The notes beneath the pieces were generated by a model. It made no database searches. It saw only the letters and a program-made list of their open reading frames with translations, and was not told the DNA's origin. From Alphaproteobacteria bacterium (GTDB lineage Bacteria; Pseudomonadota; Alphaproteobacteria; Rs-D84; NBLK01): 18,206 bases of DNA. Every line of letters begins with the position of its first letter. Positions within the stretch are counted from its first letter, which is position 1. Location: the NCBI GenBank assembly GCA_016936785.1, contig JAFGXE010000004.1, positions 1-18,206 of the forward strand, in the 5' to 3' direction. Both the position numbers and the translations under genes were made by a program. This document shows, one piece after another, positions 1 through 5,598 of the stretch.

Positions 1-1
1 A

Positions 2-40
2 AATCGCCGTGTTGTGATTGATCAAGTGCCGGCAAAATAA
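2..40 (+). CDS. 3' end of an upstream gene (partial, unidentified)
   Basis: One frame is open from the window edge and ends in TAA at 38-40, reading NRRVVIDQVPAK. The stop lies two bases before the ATG of the lytic transglycosylase gene. That gene has no clear Shine-Dalgarno sequence (the bases before it are GCCGGCAAAATAACG), so translational coupling to an upstream gene would explain its start. Twelve codons are too few to name a product, and an open frame this short can occur by chance. Confidence 0.35.
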   Translation, partial: NRRVVIDQVPAK

Positions 41-42
41 CG

Positions 43-1743
43 ATGTTTTTTCGTTTATTTATTATTTTTCTTCTGATCGCTCCATTTATGAAAGCTGGAG
101 CGATTTCGACTCCACATATTCTTTCTGATTCGGATGAGGCTCTTTATCAAGAGGCTTTTCGTTTAGAGAAAAATGGAAAGCACAAAGAAGTTGATGTCCT
201 CCTTAACAAGGTTGAGAATACGCTTTTAAAAGGGGATCTTCTTTTTGAGCGGTATTTCTCGAATTCTTATCATTCTAAGGGCAATGAACTCAGTGAGTGG
301 TTGAAGCTTTACGGAGATCATTCAGAAGCAAAACGTGTTTATGATCTTGCTCAGAAAAAAGGTGTAAAATCGCCACAGAAACCGATTTCTCCTAAACGGA
401 CATATCATCTTCATTCCTCTCAGTCGCGATATGCTTCGATGATTCGGAATCACTATTCATCTCTTTATGTAAACAAAAAAATCAAAGCGTTCAATCAGGC
501 TATTCATTTGGGACATAGTAAAAATGCAAAAGATATTTTAAACGATTCGAAGTTTAAAAAAGAAATTCGAGAAACAGATTATGATCGTATGTGCGCAACG
601 TTGGCTTTTATGTATTACTTAGATGGTATGTATGCCCGTGCAAAAGAATGGCTTGAACAACCTGTTAAGAATGGCTCAGGTAAAGCACTTTGGGTGCGTG
701 GTTTAATTCATTATGTTGAAAAAGAATACGGAGAAGCAGGCGTACTTTTTGAACAGTATGCGGATCTTTCTTCTGAACCACTTTGGCAAAATGCAACAGG
801 TGGATATTGGGCTTATCGGTCGTATGATGAAGCAGGAGAGTCAGGCAAAGCCGAAAAAATGCTTCAAAAAACTTCAGAAATTGGCGATTCTTTTTATGGG
901 ATTTTGGCACGACAGAGACTTGGTTTGAATGAAGATATTGAATGGACACCTTTTCGCATAACATCAGAAGATGCACAAGAAATTTTATCCTGGAAAGGGG
1001 GATTGCGTGCACTTGCTTTGATTCAGATTGGAGAATTAGAAAAGGCTGAAAATGAACTTCGGTACCTTTTGAAGCACGATGACTCCACTCAATTGATTCG
1101 GTCCGTATTAGCTTTGTCTGGACAAGAAAACCTCCCTAATTTTGCGATGGATACAGCACGACAATTTATTAATTCTGAGGCTAATCCAGATCTTTATTCT
1201 TCCGCTTTATATCCTGTACCAGATTGGAAACCAAATAGTGGATGGACAATCGATCAGGCACTTGTGTTTGCTGTTGCACGACAGGAATCTCGCTTTAAAC
1301 CAAATGCAAAAAGTTTTGCAGGTGCGAAAGGTCTTATGCAAGTGATGCCTCAGACGGCCTCTTTTATTGCAAAAGATAACTCTTTGAAAAAAGACCAAGA
1401 ACGCCTTTACCATCCGGAGTATAATATCGATCTCGGACAAAAATATCTTGAATTTTTGATGCGATTGCTTGGGGGAGAAACTGATTTGATCCGGGTGCTT
1501 GCCTCTTATAATGCTGGGCCGAAAACGGTATTAGATTTTGATAAAGAAGAATCGAAACATCGCAATGATCCGCTTTTGTATCTTGAAAGTTTTCCAGCAA
1601 AAGAAACACGGGCGTATGTAAAAAACGTGTTGATTAATTTGTGGATGTATCGTGGACGCCTTGGGGAAAAACCTGAATCTCTTGTAGCTCTGTCTGAGAA
1701 CGAATGGCCAACTTATGCGCCTCAAATGACAGCGAAAAAATAA
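43..1743 (+). CDS. slt: Soluble lytic murein transglycosylase (Slt70-like, GH23)
   Basis: This periplasmic enzyme cleaves the MurNAc-GlcNAc bond of peptidoglycan and leaves 1,6-anhydro-MurNAc ends. The 566-residue protein starts with a signal peptide (MFFRLFIIFLLIAPFMKAGA). A long, mostly helical region follows to about residue 395, consistent with the superhelical U domain of the family. The C-terminal SLT domain shows the catalytic Glu415 in ARQESRF, the GLMQVMPQTA motif from residue 430, and the SYNAGP motif at 488-493. E. coli Slt70 is somewhat longer (about 645 residues), so the U domain here is shortened. The ATG at 43 is two bases after an upstream stop and lacks a good ribosome site, but it is the start that supplies the signal peptide. 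No strong terminator follows; the next gene has its own promoter-like sequence. Confidence 0.93.
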   Translation: MFFRLFIIFLLIAPFMKAGAISTPHILSDSDEALYQEAFRLEKNGKHKEVDVLLNKVENTLLKGDLLFERYFSNSYHSKGNELSEWLKLYGDHSEAKRVYDLAQKKGVKSPQKPISPKRTYHLHSSQSRYASMIRNHYSSLYVNKKIKAFNQAIHLGHSKNAKDILNDSKFKKEIRETDYDRMCATLAFMYYLDGMYARAKEWLEQPVKNGSGKALWVRGLIHYVEKEYGEAGVLFEQYADLSSEPLWQNATGGYWAYRSYDEAGESGKAEKMLQKTSEIGDSFYGILARQRLGLNEDIEWTPFRITSEDAQEILSWKGGLRALALIQIGELEKAENELRYLLKHDDSTQLIRSVLALSGQENLPNFAMDTARQFINSEANPDLYSSALYPVPDWKPNSGWTIDQALVFAVARQESRFKPNAKSFAGAKGLMQVMPQTASFIAKDNSLKKDQERLYHPEYNIDLGQKYLEFLMRLLGGETDLIRVLASYNAGPKTVLDFDKEESKHRNDPLLYLESFPAKETRAYVKNVLINLWMYRGRLGEKPESLVALSENEWPTYAPQMTAKK

Positions 1744-1749
1744 AACGAA

Positions 1750-1778
1750 TTGACGAAGCAATTTCTATGCGATAGCAT
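1750..1778 (+). promoter_or_regulatory. Candidate sigma-70 promoter for the membrane-protein gene at 1799
   Basis: TTGACG (1750-1755) is separated by 17 bases from TAGCAT (1773-1778). Transcription would start near 1785, inside or just upstream of the AGGAG ribosome site at 1787-1791, so the leader would be very short. A small hairpin ATGC-GATA-GCAT (1767-1778) overlaps the -10 box; it has no U-tract and is not called a terminator. Confidence 0.45.
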
Positions 1779-1798
1779 TAAAAAAAAGGAGAAAAATT

Positions 1799-2332
1799 AT
1801 GTTAAAAAAAATACTTTCAATTGGATTCCCTCTTGGAATTTTGACTGTGCTTTATGGATGGGCAACATCTGGAGGAATTTTTGATTGGGTTTATGAAGCG
1901 AATCCGAATTATATTTGGAAAACAGCATCGGAAATGTCAGTGCCTTTGATTTGGGTTCTTAATATCATCATGGTGTGTGTTTTTGTTTATATCTATGCAA
2001 AAGTTGAAAAAGGACTTGTTCAAAAATGTCGTGTTCAAAAAGGAGTCCAATTTGGGCTTATTCTTTGGGTTGCAATGTATATGACAGGTGCGATGGATGA
2101 TTATTTGTATAGCATTACAGCACATCAAGTGATTGCTTATCATCTTGTTTGGGGATTAGTCCTTGCTCTTCTTCAAGGAATATTCATCTCAGCTTTCTAT
2201 GATCGAGGACTTCCATTTTCATGTTGTTCTGGCGCTTGTTCAACTTCACCAAAAAGTGAAAAGCTTCAACCTAAGAAAACAACACAGAAAAAAGTTATTA
2301 AGAAAAAAACAGCTTCTGCAAAAAAGAAATAA
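1799..2332 (+). CDS. Unrecognised four-helix membrane protein with lysine-rich C-terminal tail
   Basis: I do not recognise the family. The 177-residue protein has about four hydrophobic segments (roughly 5-21, 47-68, 83-98 and 110-133). A short Cys-containing loop follows (SCCSGAC, 141-147), then a strongly basic tail in which 12 of the last 26 residues are lysine (ending TASAKKK). Conserved-looking polar residues within helices include Asp100-Asp101 before helix 4 and His109/His115. By the positive-inside rule the lysine tail should be cytoplasmic, where it could touch nucleic acid or phospholipid head groups; that is inference. AGGAG at 1787-1791, seven bases before ATG, fixes the start. 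The gene stands alone, with its own promoter candidate upstream and a terminator at 2352-2379. The composition does not look foreign. Confidence 0.85.
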   Translation: MLKKILSIGFPLGILTVLYGWATSGGIFDWVYEANPNYIWKTASEMSVPLIWVLNIIMVCVFVYIYAKVEKGLVQKCRVQKGVQFGLILWVAMYMTGAMDDYLYSITAHQVIAYHLVWGLVLALLQGIFISAFYDRGLPFSCCSGACSTSPKSEKLQPKKTTQKKVIKKKTASAKKK

Positions 2333-2351
2333 GCAGATATCTCTTGAATTT

Positions 2352-2379
2352 AAAAGCCTCATATCGAGGCTTTTTTTTT
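2352..2379 (+). terminator. Rho-independent terminator after the membrane-protein gene
   Basis: AAAAGCCTC (2352-2360) and GAGGCTTTT (2366-2374) form a perfect nine-pair stem with a five-base loop (ATATC). It runs into a T-tract that continues to 2379. It begins about 20 bases after the stop codon at 2330-2332 and sits immediately upstream of the next promoter. Confidence 0.9.
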
Positions 2380-2390
2380 GATTTAAAATA

Positions 2391-2399
2391 TGATATACT
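2391..2399 (+). promoter_or_regulatory. Extended -10 promoter, apparently producing a leaderless mRNA
   Basis: TGATATACT fits the extended -10 form TGn-TATACT (-10 hexamer at 2394-2399). At the usual 17-base spacing the -35 position (2371-2376) is only T-tract, so the extended TG probably compensates. A start site about seven bases downstream of the hexamer falls at 2406-2407, on the A of the ATG. No Shine-Dalgarno sequence lies in the seven bases between the hexamer and the start codon. Confidence 0.7.
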
Positions 2400-2406
2400 C
2401 GTCACT

Positions 2407-3288
2407 ATGAGAATTTTCGGATTTCTTTTCGTTTTTAGTTTTGTCGCTTCAGGCGCATTCGCTTCCTGTGATCAAGAAGCTTTTAAAAGTTGCCTTGACC
2501 AATCATGCTTTGATTCTAAATTCGGGACGTGTAAATGTCATTCGGACTTTGCTCAAGTGATTGAATATCAAGATAACTTAAAAGAAGCTTCAACTCAAAT
2601 TCAAAAGATTGTTTCGGGAGATTTGTCGGATGTCGTGGAAGGTGATGTTGATGGCGATATTGACTCACGACGTATGAAAATTCAACGTTTGCTCAAACCT
2701 GTTGAAGCGAATCCCATGGCAGGCTTGATGGGAGATAAGATTCTTGAAGACGAGATGATGCCAGCGGGAATGTTTGGCACAAACTATGGACGAACAATTA
2801 TGAAATCGTCTTTTGAGACATGTCAGCAATATCTGAGTTCGTGTGAAGATCAACAAGATGTGATCTTAAAAGGGTATTACCAACAGGCGCAAGAGTCTTG
2901 TCGTCAGCTTGAAAATCATTTGAATGGCGAAGTTGTTTCTCTTCGGAGTTCTCTGGGTAAAGCGGAGGCGTTGTTTGATAGAACAAAATCGCGTAAAACA
3001 GAGGTTGTGAATTTCCAAACTCAAAATTGTGTGCCTGAGCTTGAAGCGTGCATGCGCAATGCATGTAAAGGTGTGCGGTATCATGACTGTTATACAAATG
3101 CACAATGTGATGGATTGAGTGCAATGGAATGTGAAGCAAAAGTGAAAGCTTCGTTTGAAGAAACGAAATCTAAGTGTGAAAGTCAGATTGAGAATTGTGG
3201 TTCACAAGGCTCTAAAATTTGGGAAAAATTCCTTGAAGAACGTCTTAACTATGTGCCCACTTTTCTTGAGTACCTCGAGGAAGAGTAA
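2407..3288 (+). CDS. Exported cysteine-rich protein, function unknown
   Basis: The family is not recognised. The 293-residue protein begins with a signal peptide (MRIFGFLFVFSFVASGAFA). Cleavage after Ala19 leaves Ser-Cys at the mature N-terminus. Lipidation at Cys21 is possible, but the -3 Phe makes a poor lipobox. It has 16 cysteines in three clusters: residues 21-44 (five), 139-165 (three) and 208-264 (eight). The even number and the location suggest disulfide bonds made in the periplasm. The segment between (about 50-135) is cysteine-free, and much of it looks helical and acidic. An in-frame ATG at 2344 is rejected because it lies in the terminator and would bury the signal peptide; ATG 2407 sits at the expected transcription start. 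The next gene begins two bases after the stop, so the two are probably co-transcribed and translationally coupled. Confidence 0.88.
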   Translation: MRIFGFLFVFSFVASGAFASCDQEAFKSCLDQSCFDSKFGTCKCHSDFAQVIEYQDNLKEASTQIQKIVSGDLSDVVEGDVDGDIDSRRMKIQRLLKPVEANPMAGLMGDKILEDEMMPAGMFGTNYGRTIMKSSFETCQQYLSSCEDQQDVILKGYYQQAQESCRQLENHLNGEVVSLRSSLGKAEALFDRTKSRKTEVVNFQTQNCVPELEACMRNACKGVRYHDCYTNAQCDGLSAMECEAKVKASFEETKSKCESQIENCGSQGSKIWEKFLEERLNYVPTFLEYLEEE

Positions 3289-3290
3289 AT

Positions 3291-4223
3291 ATGCAGATTT
3301 ATGGTGCGACTTCAATTCAAGAACGTGCGATTCGCCATGAGCTTGGTCTTCTGAAACAAAATCCTTTAGGAAAAATTCTTTCTGAGAATATCGATGTGTT
3401 CGACATTTATGTTTCAGATCAATTTCATAAAAAAACAGGTCTTGCTGGACAAGTGCGTGGAAAGCGTATTTATCTTGATTCGAAAAAATGCTTTCAAAAT
3501 GGAAAGTTTTCTTCGCTAGGGAAATTTATTTTGAGGCATGAGCTTGGGCATACCAAACAAACGATTCCTCAAATTACACAAAAACGTTCTTTTGATGATA
3601 ACATGAAGAGCCTTATTCTTTCTGAAGTTGGGGCAAATCTTTGGGCATTTTTTAGTTATCCTTCTTCAAAAGAAGATATGTCGGATCTTAAAGAAGTTCT
3701 TAATCAGGGAATTTTTACAATGGCGTCCAAACAGGAAAAAGATATTCCTTTTTCTGTTTTTTCAAGTTTAGAGTCAATAGAAAAAACGTTAGAGCTGCCT
3801 CAATTTCAATCTTTTTTAAAACGTTTTTTTGAAAAACAAATTAACCAGCTGGGTATGCGAACAGGAAAAGATGGGAAAATTAAAAAAGGTTTTATTGATA
3901 AATATATAGAGACTTATGATCATATTGGAATGGAAGATGTGGATAAAGAAGATTTAGATGAATTTTCAGTAAGTGCTTTTTCTTTTCTTGGAGGAGGACT
4001 TTCTTTTGTTGATAAAGATTTTTTAAAAAAAGAGTTAAACTGGATTGAAAAAGTAGATACGTCATATTTGTTAAAATTGATGAATTTTTCTTTATCCGTT
4101 CAAGATCCGTCTTTGCCTTCACTGATTCGTTCGCTTGAAAAAAGAAAAGCTTTTGAAGGTGTTCAAGAGAGTATTTTTAATCGGTTTAACCCGAATTGGA
4201 ATAAATCTAATCCGCGAGGATGA
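3291..4223 (+). CDS. HELGH zinc-metallopeptidase-like protein, DUF4157-like
   Basis: The 310-residue protein has no signal peptide or membrane helix. Residues 83-87 read HELGH, an HExxH zinc site, in the context FILRHELGHTKQ. Glu112 in LSEVGANLW, 25 residues after the second His, could be a gluzincin-type third ligand. The stretch before the motif (vDIYVS..., GQVRGKRIYLD, about 37-63) follows the layout of DUF4157 domains: a strand, a 'GN.IY' strand, then an H-E-L-x-H-x-x-Q helix. That resemblance was judged by eye. Residues 120-310 are charged and mostly helical, with no family I can name. The start is two bases after the upstream stop, with AGGAAGAG just before it. The protein is apparently cytoplasmic although its operon partner is exported. 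It ends inside the convergent thioesterase gene, overlapping it by 17 bases. Confidence 0.8.
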   Translation: MQIYGATSIQERAIRHELGLLKQNPLGKILSENIDVFDIYVSDQFHKKTGLAGQVRGKRIYLDSKKCFQNGKFSSLGKFILRHELGHTKQTIPQITQKRSFDDNMKSLILSEVGANLWAFFSYPSSKEDMSDLKEVLNQGIFTMASKQEKDIPFSVFSSLESIEKTLELPQFQSFLKRFFEKQINQLGMRTGKDGKIKKGFIDKYIETYDHIGMEDVDKEDLDEFSVSAFSFLGGGLSFVDKDFLKKELNWIEKVDTSYLLKLMNFSLSVQDPSLPSLIRSLEKRKAFEGVQESIFNRFNPNWNKSNPRG

Positions 4224-4701
4224 ATTCTAAGCGATCGCGCCAATATTCAGGAATGCGAGCAGGTTTAAATGTTTCACGTTTGAGCCAAACTAATGTCACA
4301 TGAACAATAGCTAAAGTTTCATCTGCGCGTTTAACTGTATGTGTAAATCTCATCGATGTATTGCCAACTTGTGTAATTTGTGTATTGAGTGTCACAATAT
4401 CATAGAGTTTTGCAGGAGAAAGGTAGTCTGCTTGAACAGCTCGAGCGACCCAAATCCCGTCACTTTCAAGAATATTACGTTGTTTAATTTGCTCTTCTGA
4501 ATCGTCTAATCCTTGAAGAAGAAACCATAATCCAACGCGTGCACGTTCTGCCCACGTGATATAATTTGCGTGATACACAACACCGCCAGCATCTGTATCT
4601 TTATAGGCAACGCGAATCGGAAAAGTATGAATTTTGTTTTGAATTTTTCCTTCTAAGGTCGTTCCTTTTTCAAGAAAAGTTTGAACATCTTTAGGAATCA
4701 T
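4207..4701 (-). CDS. ybgC: YbgC-like acyl-CoA thioesterase (hotdog fold)
   Basis: Proteins of this family hydrolyse acyl-CoA thioesters in the cytoplasm. The signature YKDTDAGGVVYHANY (33-47) is nearly identical to the YbgC/4-hydroxybenzoyl-CoA thioesterase motif. Asp37 is at the catalytic aspartate position and the AERAR helix follows. At 164 residues it is about 30 longer than E. coli YbgC; roughly 20 of the extra residues are an N-terminal extension before the first strand. The gene is the last of an ihfA-merR-ybgC operon. Its ATG overlaps the end of the merR gene by 11 bases, which supports coupled translation. In many proteobacteria ybgC precedes the tol-pal genes, and none are seen here. 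The true substrate cannot be read from the sequence, so the symbol reflects the family only. Confidence 0.87.
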   Translation of the reverse strand: MIPKDVQTFLEKGTTLEGKIQNKIHTFPIRVAYKDTDAGGVVYHANYITWAERARVGLWFLLQGLDDSEEQIKQRNILESDGIWVARAVQADYLSPAKLYDIVTLNTQITQVGNTSMRFTHTVKRADETLAIVHVTLVWLKRETFKPARIPEYWRDRLEFILAD

Positions 4702-5062
4702 TGAGAACTTTCTTTAAAGCTTTGAGTTCATTTAGAACAGATGAAAGCACATTACGCAAGTCTGGATATGCAACTTTTTCTGTTTGTTTTGTCGGCGTTA
4801 CATCATCTTTATAAGATGTATTTGGGAGTGCTTCTTGACGGAGAACTTTTTGCGCTCCTTTGATTGTGTATTTTTGTTTATAAAGAAGTTCTTTAATGCG
4901 ATGAAGTGTTTCCACGTCTTTGACATGGTAATAGCGTCTGTTGCCTGAACGTCTGATTGGACGCACGTTTTTGAAATTGTCTTCCCAGAAACGTAGAATA
5001 TGTGCGGGCAAATCAAGTTCTTTGGATACATCACCAATAGATTTAAAAAGCTTCTCTCCCAT
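4691..5062 (-). CDS. MerR-family transcriptional regulator (ihfA-linked type)
   Basis: The 123-residue protein has an N-terminal MerR winged helix-turn-helix: FKSIGDVSKELDLPAHILRF, then RRSGNRRYYHVKDV and a YTIKGAQKVLRQ helix (about residues 6-77). This version, with LP.H.LRFWE and GNRRYY, is the one usually found just downstream of ihfA in alphaproteobacteria. The remaining 45 residues end in a heptad-like helix (LRNVLSSVLNELKALKKVL) that would dimerise. The C-terminus has no metal-binding cysteines or drug-binding domain, so its signal is unknown. AAGGA overlaps the ihfA stop (plus-strand TCCTT at 5071-5075), eight bases before ATG, and fixes the start. The gap to ihfA is 11 bases, and the 3' end overlaps the thioesterase gene. 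Confidence 0.9.
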   Translation of the reverse strand: MGEKLFKSIGDVSKELDLPAHILRFWEDNFKNVRPIRRSGNRRYYHVKDVETLHRIKELLYKQKYTIKGAQKVLRQEALPNTSYKDDVTPTKQTEKVAYPDLRNVLSSVLNELKALKKVLNDS

Positions 5063-5073
5063 AAATGATATCC

Positions 5074-5349
5074 TTAAATCTTTTTCAATTTCTCAGAAGG
5101 CGTAAAAGAAACGACTGTTCGTGCAGAGACCTCAACAGATTCTCCTGTCTTTGGGTTGCGACCTGGTCGTGGTGTTTTTTTTCTGAGTTCAAAAGAACCA
5201 AAATCAGAGATTTTTACGCTTTCACCATTCTCGAGAAATTGTCCAATAACATCAAAAACGCCTTTAACAAAACGTTCTGTGTCGAGGACAGATAGTCCAA
5301 TTTCATTTGCGACGTGATGAGAAATATCTTTTCGTGTTAATGTTGCCAT
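5074..5349 (-). CDS. ihfA: Integration host factor alpha subunit (HU/IHF family)
   Basis: This small nucleoid protein bends DNA and takes part in replication, recombination and promoter architecture. The 91-residue protein has the HU/IHF fold. Residues from ISDFGSFELR onward and RPGRNPKTGE are the family signature, with the proline of the minor-groove arm. SARTVVSFTPSEKLK closes the domain. Assignment as IHF-alpha rather than HU rests on the RPGRNPKTGE arm and on the merR-type gene directly downstream, an arrangement typical of alphaproteobacteria. AAGGAG (plus-strand CTCCTT, 5355-5360) gives a strong ribosome site five bases before ATG. A 12-base palindrome lies in the presumed promoter. The protein is a few residues shorter than the usual 95-100. 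HU cannot be fully excluded. Confidence 0.88.
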   Translation of the reverse strand: MATLTRKDISHHVANEIGLSVLDTERFVKGVFDVIGQFLENGESVKISDFGSFELRKKTPRPGRNPKTGESVEVSARTVVSFTPSEKLKKI

Positions 5350-5365
5350 AACTTCTCCTTATAAC

Positions 5366-5377
5366 TTCTTATAAGAA
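5366..5377. promoter_or_regulatory. Perfect 12-base palindrome in the ihfA promoter (possible operator)
   Basis: TTCTTATAAGAA is a perfect palindrome. It overlaps the proposed -10 box (5375-5380) and start-site region of the minus-strand ihfA promoter, where a repressor would block initiation. It does not match the IHF consensus WATCAAnnnnTTR, so it is not obviously autoregulatory. AT-rich sequence makes chance palindromes more likely. Confidence 0.35.
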
Positions 5378-5403
5378 ATAGAGAATTTCAAGAAGCCTGT
5401 CAA
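5375..5403 (-). promoter_or_regulatory. Candidate sigma-70 promoter for ihfA operon
   Basis: On the minus strand a consensus -35 TTGACA (plus strand TGTCAA, 5398-5403) is 17 bases from TATTTC (plus strand 5375-5380). The -35 is perfect and the -10 weak. Transcription would start near 5368, about 20 bases before the ihfA ATG. Confidence 0.45.
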
Positions 5404-5468
5404 GTGTGATTTTTTTGAAAGTACAAAAAAATATCATATTTTCTTTAATTTCGGAAGTGTCTATATCT

Positions 5469-5493
5469 AACTCTATGAAATATATATAGAGTT
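5469..5493. promoter_or_regulatory. Inverted repeat upstream of the PFOR promoter (possible operator)
   Basis: AACTCTAT (5469-5476) and ATAGAGTT (5486-5493) are perfect inverted arms around nine AT-rich bases. They are flanked by two copies of ATATCTA (5463-5469 and 5498-5504). The centre is about 55 bases upstream of the PFOR -35 box, a position suited to an activator. The whole 5350-5598 divergent region is AT-rich and holds no gene. Confidence 0.4.
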
Positions 5494-5535
5494 TAAATAT
5501 CTATAGGTCGAAAAAAAGTTTATTTTTATTTTTCC

Positions 5536-5564
5536 TTGATTCAATATGATGTTTTCCTTAAAAT
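5536..5564 (+). promoter_or_regulatory. Sigma-70 promoter for the PFOR gene
   Basis: TTGATT (5536-5541), 17 bases, TAAAAT (5559-5564). Each hexamer matches the consensus at four or five of six positions. Transcription would begin near 5571, giving a leader of about 28 bases with a weak GAGAGA ribosome site before ATG 5599. Confidence 0.7.
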
Positions 5565-5598
5565 TTGTGTACTCGAAATAAAAAAAGAGAGAATAAGT

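Noticed and set aside
1767..1778. Small hairpin ATGC-GATA-GCAT after slt as a terminator
   Set aside because: The stem has only four pairs and is followed by A-rich rather than T-rich sequence on the coding strand; it fits better as part of a -10 region.
2344..2406. In-frame upstream start for the Cys-rich gene (ATG 2344)
   Set aside because: It lies within the terminator and upstream of the promoter, and it would place 21 residues before a clear signal peptide.
2455..2469. Lipoprotein signal (lipobox ending at Cys21) in the first Cys-rich protein
   Set aside because: The residues before Cys are F-A-S, with Phe at -3 where Leu is usual; an ordinary signal peptidase I site (AFA) fits equally well or better, so it is left only as a possibility.
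5536..5550. FNR-type box (TTGATnnnnATCAA) at the PFOR -35
   Set aside because: Only the left half-site TTGAT matches; the right half reads TATGA.
5536..5598. Longer PFOR start in the same frame
   Set aside because: The extension overlaps the -35 and -10 boxes; the family N-terminus begins with the short lead at 5599, which also gives the canonical Thr31/Glu64/Arg114 numbering.
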